Positions 31,809-43,700 of a stretch of DNA of 64,000 nt are shown here, piece by piece. The first letter of the stretch is position 1, and each line of letters begins with the position of its first letter. Source of the DNA: Staphylotrichum longicolle (Eukaryota > Ascomycota > Sordariomycetes > Sordariales > Chaetomiaceae); contig JAHCVI010000005.1 of assembly GCA_019096155.1 (NCBI GenBank), forward strand, positions 1,374,468-1,438,467, in the 5' to 3' direction. The position numbers were made by a program, and so were the translations under genes. The notes under the pieces are model-generated. The model saw only the letters and a program-made list of their open reading frames with translations, ran no database searches and was not told where the DNA came from.

Positions 31809-32693
31809 CTATTGGTCAGATGGGAGCGGCGCATGGATTCTTTTCCAATGCTTCAAAAATTCATGCTCAGTATACAGGATCCGACCAGGGGAAGAATGTG
31901 CATGGCAGGCATAGCAGCATATCCCCCAATCTGCAGTCTGGCCCGTGGGGCTGAAAGAGGGCGCCGAGATGATGGACATGTACGTAGAATATCCGAGGTT
32001 CGAAAGTGGTGTCCCCTCGCGTTCTCGGTGCGCTGCTACGCGGACCTCATAGTCCAGCAGCTTGAACCGGCCTGAACAGCGGGAGGCCCTTATGTAGCCG
32101 TAACTGCCGGGCACACTGACAATATATGGCACGTCCTTCATGTCGGCCATGGAAGGTACAGCGCGCGCCATTTCTTCGAACTCTTCCGGGCTGGCCGGGA
32201 AGTATAGAGGCTCAGATAGAGCGCACGAGGCGCATCTGCGCTTGCAGGTGACAAGGTACAGGTAGCGCGCCCGCCTGCCACAGACATGGCAGTTGGTAGT
32301 GGAGAGGGTCTTATACAGGAATGCCAGGTCGAATGCGTCTGCGTTGGTGCTGAGGATGGCGCGGAGTACGTTTGGACAGTGCTTGATGACCATTCGGTAT
32401 TCGTGCAGTGAGTCGACGAGATGCATTGCGCGGCGGCTCACGCGGCGGAAGGTTGTGAGGGAGGGCAGATCAAGCCTCGATAGGATGGCAGTGTTGATCT
32501 CGAGCGGGAGAAGGTCGAGCGCGCCGACGGACGAGCAGCCTTCAGCGGTGGAGTGCTTCCCATTGTCGAGGGGACATTGTGCCTCGAGATCCACATTATC
32601 CAGACAGTGGATATATCTTTCCTGTCTTTGCCGCGCATGTTCGAGGATCAGTCTGTCGGAATCGGGCTCGGCATCGCTCATGGTGAGAGACAT
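31809..32693 (-). CDS. F-box domain protein
   Basis: A single-exon frame of 294 residues. The F-box lies at residues about 58-90: LDLLPLEINTAILSRLDLPS followed by LTTFRRVSRRAMHLVDSL, the pattern that binds Skp1 in SCF ubiquitin ligases. C-terminal of it are two Cys pairs (NCHVCGRRARYL and CKRRCASCAL), arranged like a small zinc-binding segment found in many fungal F-box proteins of unknown target. Near the C-terminus, WGICCYACHAH and EHEFLKHWKRIHAP look like a degenerate C2H2 zinc finger. The substrate is unknown. It could in principle pair with the Skp1-like protein at 14.9 kb, but no sequence evidence ties the two. Confidence 0.85.
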   Translation of the reverse strand: MSLTMSDAEPDSDRLILEHARQRQERYIHCLDNVDLEAQCPLDNGKHSTAEGCSSVGALDLLPLEINTAILSRLDLPSLTTFRRVSRRAMHLVDSLHEYRMVIKHCPNVLRAILSTNADAFDLAFLYKTLSTTNCHVCGRRARYLYLVTCKRRCASCALSEPLYFPASPEEFEEMARAVPSMADMKDVPYIVSVPGSYGYIRASRCSGRFKLLDYEVRVAAHREREGTPLSNLGYSTYMSIISAPSFSPTGQTADWGICCYACHAHSSPGRILYTEHEFLKHWKRIHAPLPSDQ

Positions 32694-33628
32694 CCCCGGT
32701 AAGCTGGTAGCTCGGGCGTGGTGTGTTGCAATCTAATCCTTGAGTCGCTTGAACTCGCTTGCTTGGTGCGTGACGGAGCGAAGCGGAACGGAAGGCAGCG
32801 AGATTGAGTGGGTCACGTCTTGGCTTTTGATTGTCCACTGAAATCTCTGGGGGCCAGTCGATGCCTGCTCTTCACAGTTGTCAACTGGCCAAAACACCAA
32901 GAATGTTCCTTCCAACGCTCACAACTGGCAACCTGATGTGTTGCAACGGTTGGGTAGGAAGCTATTGGAGTTGATTTCCGTGCCAATGGTCTGTTTTATC
33001 CTTATTTTACGGCAACTGGCTTTGCTTCCCATCGTTTCCACATCCGCAACTTCCCCTAGTTTTCAAGCCTCTCGTCCTGGTGGCACTAAACGCGCCTCCC
33101 TATCTTTCTGGGTCAGAACAAGCCGCCATTCTTGCATCTGTCGAATGCCACCCAGGAAGACCATCCAGGCGCAGCTGATAACATGTTTTTCAAGCCGAAC
33201 GAGACGAGCTCATTGAGCTCATGCAGCCACGTTCGCCGAGCAAGGATTTAGGTGCAAGGTTGCGCCGTCACGCTGGAGTCCCATGTAGGTGCGTTGTTGC
33301 CATGGCGGGCTGCATCCCGGGTGCCCGGTTAGGGAGACACTGACGGAGAAATCTGATGCCCGCCGGGCGAGCGCTTGCGCTGCGGCTCCCAAATCCGGCA
33401 ACGGGCGGCGATGCTCCGAGCCCCAGCGCCGAGCCTTCGGTCCGGGAACAGGGACACTTTCAAGCATCGCGGCTCAACACAGTCCGCTGGAATCCAACTT
33501 CGGATCGTGGTCTACCCAGGCTTGCTTAAAAGTCACGATGCTGATCCTGTCCCTATTCCTCCACCTCCATCCTCCAAGCTCACCCACCCTGAGCTCGCCC
33601 CCTTGTCCCCGCTGAGGCAACGCCAGCA
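32694..33628. other. intergenic, promoter region of the CE1 gene
   Basis: Lies between the divergent F-box and esterase genes. No coding features were recognised. Confidence 0.5.
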
Positions 33629-34992
33629 ATGAAGTCTCCCACCGCCATGGCCCTGCTGGGCCTTCCCGCTCTCGCAACTGCCGCCACGCTCACTACCATC
33701 ACCACCCCTTCGGTCCCAACCCACGCAACGTCTCCTTCAACATCTACGTCCCCGACATTCTCCCGCCAACCCGGCCATCCTGGTCAACCCGCACTGGTGT
33801 CACGGTACCGCCCAGGCTGCCTACGCCGGCTCGCAGTGGGCCACCCTCGCCAGCAAGCATGGCTTCATTGTCATTTACCCGGGCAGCCCCAACGCCGCGG
33901 ACCAGTGCTGGGATGTGTCGAGCAAGGAGACCCTGACCCACGACGGCGGCGGCGATAGTCTGGGTATCGTCAGTATGGTTCGCTGGACCCTAGACAAGTA
34001 CAAGGGCGATAAGACCCGCGTCTTTGTGACCGGCGTGTCATCCGGTGGTATGATGACCCAGGTGCTGATCGGCGCGTATCCTGACGTGTTTGCCGCGGGC
34101 TCTGCCTTTGCTGGCGTCCCGTTCGGGTGCTTTGCCCCTGCGGGGGATAACTCTGGGCAGTATGACTACTGGAATGGGGACTGCGCGACGGGCAAGGTCA
34201 CGCACACTGCCGAGGAGTGGGGTGACATCGTCAGGGCTGCGTATCCGGGTTATGAGGGGTGGAGGCCGAAGCTTCAGATCTTCCACGGCACGAATGATGA
34301 GGTGCTCAGCTATGTCAACCATGGCGAAGCAATTAAGGAGTGGACGGATGTCATGGGACTGAGTGAGACCCCCACCAGCGTTGTGCAGAACACCCCCTTG
34401 TCGGGGTGGACCAAGAGCGTGTACGGGCCGAGCGGCTGGCTCGAGGCGTACAGTGCTGCGGGCGTGACGCACAACATCCAGAACCAGGAGTACACGGCCT
34501 TGGCTCTCTTCCAGTTGAACCAGACTAGCGGATACTTCTCCTGGGGTCAGGGGAGTCCCTGCAGCGCGGAGCCGAGCGCCTCGTCGACTTCGACGGTCAA
34601 GCCTAGCTCCTCATCGACTACCGTCAAGCCCAGCTCCACGTCAACCTCCTCAACCATCAAGACCACGTCCTCGGCCAAGCCCACCACAACGGCCGTCAGC
34701 AGCACTACCTCCACCTCGAAGGCCGCAACATCGACAACCAGCAAGGCCGCCTGCCCCACAAATCCTGGCGGCGCGGCGCTGTGGTCTCAATGGTAAGTCG
34801 GATTAGCTCCCGCTCTCTTGAATACTTGCTGATGGTGATATCTAGCGGCGGGATGGGCTATACCGGTCCAACCACCTGCGCCAACGGAGTCTGCACAAAG
34901 TACAATGACTGGTATTCTCAGGTATGTTCCTCTGCCCTCTGTAATAGATGGAGCTAACAGCAGTGCAGTGCACTCCAGTGTCGGGTTGTTAA
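33629..34992 (+). CDS. CE1-CBM1 esterase (acetylxylan/feruloyl esterase type), secreted
   Basis: The signal peptide starts at 33629 (MKSPTAMALLGLPALATAA). The catalytic domain belongs to the CE1 / PHB-depolymerase-like group: NVSFNIYVPDIL, LVNPHWCHGTAQAAYAG, FIVIYPGSPNAADQCWDVSS, LTHDGGGDSLGIVSMVRW, the nucleophile elbow VFVTGVSSGGMMT, and the late His in GVTHNIQNQEY. A Ser/Thr-rich linker leads to a C-terminal CBM1 (SQCGGMGYTGPTTCANGVC, then YNDWYSQCTPVSGC) spread over three exons: introns are 34793-34845 and 34922-34968. Two single-base losses interrupt the early part, near 33701-33710 and 33761-33770, both in C runs; the rest is intact. AGVPFGCFAP is more like acetylxylan esterases than feruloyl esterases, but the substrate is not settled. 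Acts on hemicellulose outside the cell. Confidence 0.88.
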
Positions 34993-35429
34993 AAGTCGGT
35001 GGGACGTCTCTCATACGTCGCGGGCCAGGAGCCGTTGATGGAGCCTGTGATGTCAGGACACGATGGGAGATCAAACATTAAAGTCCTCCAAGACAAAATA
35101 CAAACTCCTTCATTACTACCTGCTCAACATACTAAGCGAGAGTTGATGGTCATTACAAATTAAGGCCAACACCATGTTCCCTCCGTACCCCATCCATTCC
35201 GACACCTATCCTCTTCAGAATCTGCCACCTCTTGCCCATATTTGCCCACCCCATGTCCATCCAGCTAATTCCCCAACTCCAAGACACCTAAGCGATACCC
35301 AACCCCTAGTAAACGCCAACCCACCGCCCCTAATCATTGCCTCACCCACTCCCTAACTCCATTCCTAATCCTTACTCCAACAAGTCCCACCATCACTCTC
35401 CCCCTCCCAGCACTACCACTCCCCGCAAC
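34993..35429. other. intergenic between convergent genes
   Basis: Holds the 3' regions of the esterase (+) and of the Gly/Tyr-rich gene (-). C-rich and A-rich; no gene recognised. Confidence 0.45.
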
Positions 35430-36094
35430 TCACCACTCCCGTCCATACCCGTACCCATACCCGCCATACCCATACGGCACACCCCCATACCCATACCATA
35501 CCCGTACGGCACGCCCCCATACCCATACGAAACCGCCGGATACACTCCCTCATACCCCTTCGCGCCCGCCAGCCCCTGCCCCTGCCCTTCACTAAACTCC
35601 TTCACCCTCGCCAAATACTCCCCCCACGCCTTCGCACTTTCCTCATTCCCACCATCACCACCATCTCCCCTCCCACTCCCACTCCCGCCCCCGTATTATC
35701 GCTGGCACCCGCACCGGCAGCAGCAGCAGCAGCCTGGCCGTCGCCGCCATCCGCCTCCCGCTTCCTGACCATCTTGGGCACCACCACGGCGGGACCATCA
35801 TCGGCGGCGGCGGCAGCATCATCCCCGGCATGACGGGCGGCAGCATCATGGCGGGAGCATGCCTGGCATCATCATGGGCGGGAGCATCATGGCGGGGGAG
35901 CATCATGGGGGCATGGGGAAGTGGGCCGGGTTCTGGTTCTGGTTTTGGTTCTGTTGTTTGTTTTGGGTTTGGGAGTTGGTGTTGGCGTCGGGGTTGGTGC
36001 TGGTGGGTTGGTTGGGGTTGTTGGTGTTGGGGTCCGGGATGGCGGTTGCGGTGGCGAGGGGGAGGAGGAGGGGGAGGAGATGGAGGGGCTTCAT
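35430..36094 (-). CDS. secreted low-complexity Asn/Gln-, Met/Pro- and Gly/Tyr-rich protein
   Basis: The start at 36094 gives a good signal peptide (MKPLHLLPLLLPLATATA). The mature part moves through an Asn/Gln/Thr-rich block (NPNQPTSTNPDANTN), a Met/Pro block (MPGMMLPPPPMMVPP), an Ala/Gly-rich stretch with SAKAWGEYLARVKEFSEGQG, and a Gly/Tyr-rich end (AVSYGYGGVPYGYG). The blocks are split over frames, so at least three single-base shifts are required; repeats make the exact joins uncertain. The last one falls in the GGTATGGTATGG repeat. If that is corrected, the protein ends in Gly-Tyr repeats with a stop at 35430. Such proteins are often cell-wall or extracellular matrix components; this is inference, and no family was recognised. 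Confidence 0.45.
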
Positions 36095-38422
36095 TTTTGA
36101 TGGTTTGTTGGTGATGATGGTTGGGTGAAAGTTGTGGTTGCTTTGGTTGAAGTGTTGATCATAAGTTTCAAGAAGTGCCTGTTTCTGGATGTAGGATGAA
36201 TGATTTGGGACGAGGAGAGGTCGAGGGGCGAGCACCTTTACTTAAACTACTTGGGCCGGTAGCCGATGACTACGGCAGCGTGGAGCTTGGAGTTGCAGGA
36301 GCTTGGGTCCGCGGGTTTGGTGACGGGGCTTGAGAATGTTCCAGCAGCTGTGGTTATGCGTCATGGGGCCCGGCTTGGAGTGCTCCTTGTATCTCCTCGC
36401 GGTTATTTCCAATCCCGAAGCAGCAAGAGGTCGCGAGTTTGTAGGGAAGCATCATCACAAGCTCCACGCAATGAACGCATTGTTGCGTTGTTCTTGATCG
36501 GTCTTGCGGCTTGACTCTTGCCTCTGTAGGGCGGTGGCGATGGAAGAGAGGCCGCTCAGCCTCGTCGACGATCGGTGAAAATGGTCTGAGGGGCGGGTCA
36601 TCCTAACTCGAGGATTCATGCCATTCAAGCAGTCACAAAGTAGCTTGATCTATGTCAAGAGCTTCCATGGATGGGCAGACAGAAACCAAGTGGGTACATA
36701 CCCCTGGACCAGGGACTTCCCCTTTGGGAATACATAAACAAAGCATCTCAAGTCAATGTCATCTTCCACTTGTCTATCCAACGAGCAGGAATACAAGGCA
36801 TTATTGCTTGTCTCAATTTTTGTCTTTACAGTTCGCGTTTACCTGCGGGGTAGTCTTTTTAAAAGGTAGAGATGAAGACGTTTGGTATTCCCTGGGCACC
36901 GTTATGCAGAGGAAGAGGACCATCCCAAGTCGCGTGGCAAGGCTGTGACTCGGACCCCTTTCTCGAAATTGTTCAGTCTCTTGTTCAACTTCAATGACGT
37001 CTCCCTTACAGCAGCTGTTGTTGTTGAGATCTCAAAAACTCCAAGTCGATCTCAACTTTCAGATGGTTTTTCAAGTGAGGGACCATGACTCGACATTGCA
37101 AACCAAAAATCCATCACTGGCGAAGCTTGAAAACCCCATCCATGAATCATGAATCCCGAGATATCGACGTAGGGTGTAGCTGCCAGATCCGCCACCATGA
37201 CACCAGAAAACCAACGTGTGTCCGGATTCCCGTGGGAAGATTAACTCAAAGCTGGGACCCTTAAGTGAACCATGGGTCCTATATATGCTCCTGTCTTTTG
37301 CTCTTTGGCCAAATTGCTCTTTATGTAATGGAGGTTCACTTGTTGAAGGAACGCAAAAAGCTTTCTGGGCTCCTCCTGCTCTGCAGCGCCGCTGCAACTT
37401 GCAAGGGCCAGCCCGGAAACACCCGTCAAGCGCGCAGGACGCCAAACCGTTGGATTGCAAGATTTTTAATTCCACAGAAAGAAAGTGAACATCATGGATC
37501 TGCTAGCCACCGGCCGATTGGTAATCCTGCTGCCGGTAGCTTCAAGTTATCTTTCAGGACAGACGGAATCATAGTTGTGGCATGCAGGACCCGGTAAAAT
37601 AGAGGAAGTTCCCTAAGGTACCCCGTCATTGCCATGTCATCCCTGTACCGATATGGGAGCATTGAACAATTGCGGTTTTCGTTGTTTAATACAGGCCTGA
37701 TCGAGCATTATCGAGACAGTATGCTCTAAACTATTCCCATCGTGTTCCTCCGAGACTCCTCCGCCAGAGCCTTCTCGCTCATTTCCCTCTCCAGCTTTCT
37801 TACTCTCTTGATTTGCCGATGGAGATCGCGGGTTTGAGAATAAACTAGAAAGTTGGGTAGATACTGTAGCAAGTGAACGAGGCGGATCGCTCATGAGGTT
37901 GATCGAAACGAAGAGTGCAGATGGTATGCTCTGAAGGGCGCAACATAACACTACCTACATCTAGAGGCTTCTTGGTCGGAAAGCAGCACAGATATTCTTC
38001 CACTTGAATCTGAGAGAACCACGAAGTGTCCGCACAAAATCATGTATATTATTATCGCGCACTGCCTGGCGATTCCACGCCAGGTCAGGGTAAATTGAAT
38101 TCGACAAAAGCCGCCCAGATCAAAGATTGAAACGAACAGAAGACCACCCGTCCGCCAACACGAACCAGTCGACAACCCAATCCGGGTGTGCGGTTCCCTC
38201 TCTCTGAATCGACCTCCTCATTCCACCTAGCGAAGGTGTTCTGTCATGGTTGTCTAAACATGCGAAAGAACCGGGCCTTGCAAGCTCAAATTCAGATATC
38301 CGCCCCATTTTGTCTTTGTTTTTCTCCTCCCGGTCCTTCCAAAAAAGAGGGGTGAACGAAGCAGACTGCCTCCCTTTGTTGCTCTTGTTCCCTTCCCATT
38401 CATCAGACAGCAGATCTCAAGT
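36095..38422. other. intergenic, no gene seen
   Basis: 2.3 kb of lower-GC sequence between the Gly/Tyr-rich gene start and the GH94 stop. Frames of 60-134 residues exist on both strands without domain features. Confidence 0.5.
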
Positions 38423-40796
38423 CTACTGCGGCACCAACACGGACAGGTGATACGTCTCCCCAGCCTTGAACCCCGTGATCCTCGGCTCCGGCAGCACCTT
38501 CTCTCCCAACTTGACCGTCACATCCCTGACATCCGCCCGCCGAATGTCCAAGTGGAACGTGGCGCCGCGGAACTCGCGCGTCACCTTGATCGCGTCCCAC
38601 GAGCTCGGCAGCTGCGGCCGGATGACGAGCCCCTCCGCGTCGCCACGTAGGCCGCACAGACCCTCAATCACACACCGGTACGCCCACGACACGGTACCCG
38701 TGTTGAACAGCTGGCTCGACCGGCCCGCGGTCCGGGGGAACTCGCGCCAGCCGCCGCGGTAATAGTTGGGGATGTAGATGGGCAACTGGCCCCGCTGGCG
38801 GTAGTCGGCCTCGCTCGGGCCGGGGATCAGCTGGCGGAGGTGGGTGTAAGCGCGGTCTTGCTGGCCACCGAGGCTGTACAAGCTGTAAATGTAGAACACG
38901 CCGGCGTGGTTGTACACGGCGCCGTTCTCGGCCGAGCCGATGGCCTTTTGCGTCACGCGGCCAATGTCCTCGCGCATCTTGGTAAATGGCGGGGCGAACA
39001 TGAGCACGCCGTACGGCGTGGTGAGCTGCGAGTCGACTTGGGGAAGAATGCGGGCAATCTGCTGCTTGTTGGCCGCGCCACCGAGGATGGCGAATGTTTG
39101 CGGGTTGAGCCAGATGCGGCCTTCGGGGTCCTTCTTGATGCCAAACGTGACATTGTCGTCCGTGATGCCGCGGGCAAACCAGTCGCCGTCCCAGAGGTGC
39201 TTGTTGGCTGCTGCGTTGCAATCTTGTGCGCCAGCGCGGAAGCGCTTGGCCAGATCGTGGGCGCCTTCGTGCTCGCAGACGTCGGCCCAGAGGTTCACCG
39301 CATACGCGGTAGCGAGCGTGAGCCAACCGGACACGCCCTTGCCCTTGTACCCAACCATGTTCATCGGGTCACACCAATCGCCCTGTGCAATGTAGCTCAG
39401 CCCACGCTCGTCGCGCAAATTGAGCAGGAAGTCCAGCGCGGCGCTGAAGCGCTCAAAAACGGTAAAGTTGTCACCGTTCTCGGTCCGCACACGCTCCTTC
39501 AGCAGACCGTAGTCGCCAGTCTCGCCCAGGTAGACATCGAGCGTGACGGGCAGCCAGACGCAGTGGTCGGTGTGCGGGATCTGATTGATGTACTTCAGCT
39601 CCGCCCCTTCAGCCAGCAGGATGCCGTCGGGCATGGCACCATTCGCTTCTTGTTGTGAAAGTGCCTTGATGAAGGCCTTGCGGGAGACCTCAGGCTTGAT
39701 GTAGTTCATGCCCATGTTGTCCTGCAGGTAATTGCGCGTCTGCGGGTCCGTGGTCAGGCGATTGACGTCGCCGTGATAGTAGACCTGGCGCGGCAGCCAG
39801 TTGTTGACAAAGTTGTCGAGCTCCTTGTCGGGGGTTTCGATGCGCAAGCAGCCGCTTCCGCGGGCCATGTAGGCGGCGTACTCGTCGGCTGTCTTGACAA
39901 AGGCTTCCTTGCTCAGGAAGCGCGAGCGCATGCTGCGGATCTCGGCCTCGTCGTACGCTGGCCCGAACATGAAGCGATACTCGCGCTCCTCACCGGCGCC
40001 AAGCGCAAGGCGGTACTGCACGGCGGCTGTCGGCGTCTCGTAGCGCGCGTCGCTGCCGCCCAGCTGCGGCTCCTGCAGGGCGGACGGGTTGTGGAGCCCT
40101 CCCTCGCCTTCAAACGCCTGTTGGCTCGCCTCCCACGAATCCGGCCGCGTCTCACACAGAAAGTACGACTTGTCCTTGAGATACTTGTTCTTGAAGTACT
40201 CGGCGGCCTTTTGGTACGGTGTCACACAGCTGGCAATCACACCAACCAGATCCGGGTTCCACTCGGCCGACTGGTTCATCCACGACATGTAGCCGAACGG
40301 GAAGTAGGGCGTCACACTGATCCTGCGAGGGCGTCCTGAGATGTTGGTCACCTTGATGGTCCACAGCTCGGCCACGTCGTTTGTCGGCAGGCCCATGACC
40401 ATCTCGACGCGGATGCCCATGTGCTCAACCGCCCAGGCGACATCGCTCTTGCCAACGGAAAACACAAAACGGTCTGGGGTCGCGCGGACGGGCTCATGGG
40501 GTGCCGAGAAGAGCTGTCCGGTCTCAAGGTCCTTGATGTAGACGAAGCGGCCGGGATGGTGGGCGTAGTAGTTTTGCTCTGGTTGCATGAACGTCTTGGC
40601 CTCGATATTGGGGCGTAAGCGTACTTTGCGGGCTCCGGCTGCATGAATTGTGCCGTGGCAACCCGCGGCAGGTAATCTGGATCATCATCTTCTGGTTCCA
40701 CAGGAAGCCGCCGGCCTTGGGCATGGCCGTCGGGCTGACGAGCTCGTAGCGGTTCCCATTGTTGGAGGGCCGCAAGACTGTTGCTTCTTTCCTCAT
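38423..40796 (-). CDS. GH94 phosphorylase, cellobionic acid phosphorylase type
   Basis: The main frame (40588-38423) is 721 residues; upstream blocks MRKEATVLRPSNNGNRYELV (start 40796), KAGGFLWNQKMMIQ and VATAQFMQPEPAKYAYAP lie in other frames and bring the total to about 790, as in known fungal GH94 proteins. Two single-base losses explain this, near 40606-40613 in a C run and near 40657-40664. Conserved features include GRFVYIKDLETGQLFSAPHE, WTIKVTNISGRPRRISVTPY, the catalytic-acid region AQGDWCDPMNMVGYKGKG, and YNHAGVFYIYSLYSLGGQQ. Neurospora crassa NdvB (GH94) is a cellobionic acid phosphorylase that makes glucose 1-phosphate and gluconic acid; similarity and GDWCDPMN rather than the GDWND of cellobiose or chitobiose enzymes support the same role. 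No signal peptide, so cytosolic. Confidence 0.88.
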
Positions 40797-43700
40797 GCTG
40801 GCGGTGTGAATAAGTGAGTGAGTAGAGTGTGTGTATGTTGTGCTACCCAGAAGGGCAGGTTTTGGTTCTTGGGAGAGAGTGTGTGTGGTTGCCCCTGAAT
40901 TATCTGAAGTCCAGACGCTCGGTGGGTTAAACTGTCATTGAAAAGGAAAGAAGAGTGGAGTGCGTGGGAAAGGGTTGGGGGTCGAGTTTGTTCGGATCCC
41001 GGATCCCTGGGCTGGTCGCTATTTTGGTGCAAATTCGAGGCTGCGGGACTCGGAGACCAGAAGGAGCCAACGTCATGGAACACGGGTCGAGGGGGTTGAG
41101 GGCGGCCCAGGAGGCATGGAGGGCATGCATGGTGGTACGAAGCTGGAAGTAACCCACGCCCTCTCAGCTGACCCATTGCCGTCCCAACAATTGCTTCTGC
41201 AGGGGCGCTCAACCGGGAGAATTGCAGACTTAAAACAGCTCACCGCTTCTTCCCTTTGGCATTTGGTGAGCACTGAACGCGGGACAGCCAAGGCCTGCTG
41301 GGTTCCGTCATCCAGTGGAACAGGGCTCTGTCCGCCTCCGGTGACAGGCATCTTGCGCGTCCAGGCGTTCGGCTGCTGCTGACCTGTCACTTGTGTGCCC
41401 CTTGTTCCCAGCAGCCACCGCCGCGGTGATGGAAGACCCGAAATTCGCCCATATTAGCCCACTTGCCGATGGCGGCATTGGTGGGTTCCAGTTTTGCTCG
41501 AGCCTCGAGGTTGGTTCGAGGTGGGTTCGAGATGCGGATGCAATTGCTGATTCCCCGACCCCGACCCCCTCGCCCTCCACGGCAGTGGAGACACCGCCGG
41601 GGCCCCCTGGAGCGTTCCCCCCACCCCTGCCCACGCGGGGGCCCCGGAATTGGTGAATTCTCTGGGTCGAACTTTCCTTGACAGGACTCTGGCCGGATTT
41701 CGGAGGCCAGCTGACAGAGCAAAATTGCAACAAAGTGCCAGAATCTGGTATCGCTCTTTCCTCGGGCGAATATGCAGCTCTCACCGATCTGCGCCCCAGG
41801 CAACAACCAGTCAGATGATGGGTGGAAACTGCAGCCCCCCAGTCTTGCCGTTTCTTGGGTTCCTCCCGCTCCTCCCCCTCCGTCCTTCAGATGAGGGGCA
41901 CTAGGCTGAGAGCAGCAAGCGCAGGGAACCTTTCAGCGCTTCCACGGCCTTCGCGCAGATCGGCAGATAAATTTGCTGGAATTGCCTCTTTTCGACAATG
42001 CCCCCGCTTCTCGTGATTTATACGATGGATAAATTGAAGTCGGCAGAATAATCCGGGTTTCGGACACAGACACATGACATCACTTGGAGCCTGCAGGATG
42101 AAGCAAGACGCGGCGTCGCAAGCGAAACCGGCAGTGTCGGCAAGTGTGATTGTGTTGGCAGTGGGCGGCCGCCCGGGTTCCTCTCCCGCGCGCTCATCAC
42201 TCCACCAGCAACTCTGGAACTCACCATGTCTCACGACTGTTCCCTGAGTCGCCCGGTCAGTCTCTTCCAGCGTCCATGGATGCAAGTGACGTCCAGCACC
42301 TCGGCAAGCCCTATATAGCGGCCAGGGTCCTTCAGGGGCCGGTTCCGACAGTTCGGAGCACTGCGGCTCGCTAATCTTCCCCGCAAGGTCCTTTCTTGGC
42401 ATCTGGAGTTGCAGTGGTCCCTTGCAGCTGACCGATATGGTTGGCGGTGTCCAGGAAGGACCTTGGACGAGATACAGACCTATAGATAAGAAGTCCACCA
42501 TGCCCGATGATCATCAGCGCCTCTTCCGGTCGAGTCGGGGGCTCTGGTTGTCTCACGAATTTGAGAGCAACATCATTGGTCAACCATTGGTTACACCCGG
42601 ACGCTTCCCTTGACACAGCTTGGCAACATCGGAGGGTTAGAAATTGAGCATGCATATGCAAGCTTGACGCGGGGAGAGAAATGTCCTTTCTAGGCCCCTG
42701 TCAGATAGAAGAGAGTGGCGGAGATTTTGGGATCCCACTGTCACCGCCTCCGAGGGGTCGCCTTGCGAGAGCCACTGCTCATTGCCAATCAGGTTGGGTT
42801 GCCGTAGTTGGAGAGTTTCATGGGCTCTCGTGCACCGAAAGACACGTCGTTTCGCCCGTTCCTAGTCCCTGCCATCAGACCCTATTCGTGTTTTCCAATT
42901 AAACTATCTGCGCTTCTTCTTCATATTGTGTCTTCACAGAGCCAACATTGCATTCGCATCGGGACGACTAGCTGGCCGAGAAAAATACGGCTAAGACAAG
43001 GAAACAAGAACGAAGGGACTGCCAGCATGACGGATGAGGCACCGGTGTCAGAGAGCTCAGCTCTCATCCATCGTACTCGATAGGGCCAAGGTTCAGGTAG
43101 TCAAGGCCATGATGTGATGACCGGGGGTTTAGATTTTGCCCAGTCCCTCCACCACTGGCAAAGCACCAACTTTAACTTCACGCTTCCATCCTAGGATAAC
43201 ATCATCCCAACTCTCCTGTGACGATAGTTCAGTGATTAAAACAGGAACAATTTCCATGCCATGGTGGCAGTCAATCAGTGCCCCGGACCGGCAACTGTTT
43301 CAACAGTATTCTTCAACCCCTGTTCATTGCAAGTCTCACGTTCCAGAAAAAGGAGAGAGACTCAGGTACGTAAGATGATCAGGTTGCTCTTAACGAATGT
43401 CGTGATACTCTAAACTGCCGCAGTCTTTCATTCTGATCCACCAGTACAAAGTCATACACTATAGTCTTCTCCCTCTTCCTCATGTTCTTCCTTCACCCTC
43501 TTCTTCAAATTTCAAATGATACGTTAAATATAATCTTCTTTTACCTAGAAAGACTCTCTGCAACTCTTACATCATGAATCTCTCAACTCATCTGAATTTC
43601 CAAAACATACAAACCGCCATTGGCCAACAGTTCAACCTCTTGTCTCTCAGATCTCCATTTTCCTAAACGCCTAGCCATTCATTCTCAAGCAATCAAGATC

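Noticed and set aside
38840..39658. 272-residue open frame on the plus strand
   Set aside because: Lies antisense to the GH94 gene, whose protein is clearly recognised; high GC keeps the opposite frame open.
41500..41540. Possible tRNA T-arm (two GGTTCGAG-like stretches)
   Set aside because: No acceptor or anticodon stem can be formed around it.
41887..42501. 204-residue open frame on the minus strand
   Set aside because: No recognisable feature and no exon partners; likely chance.
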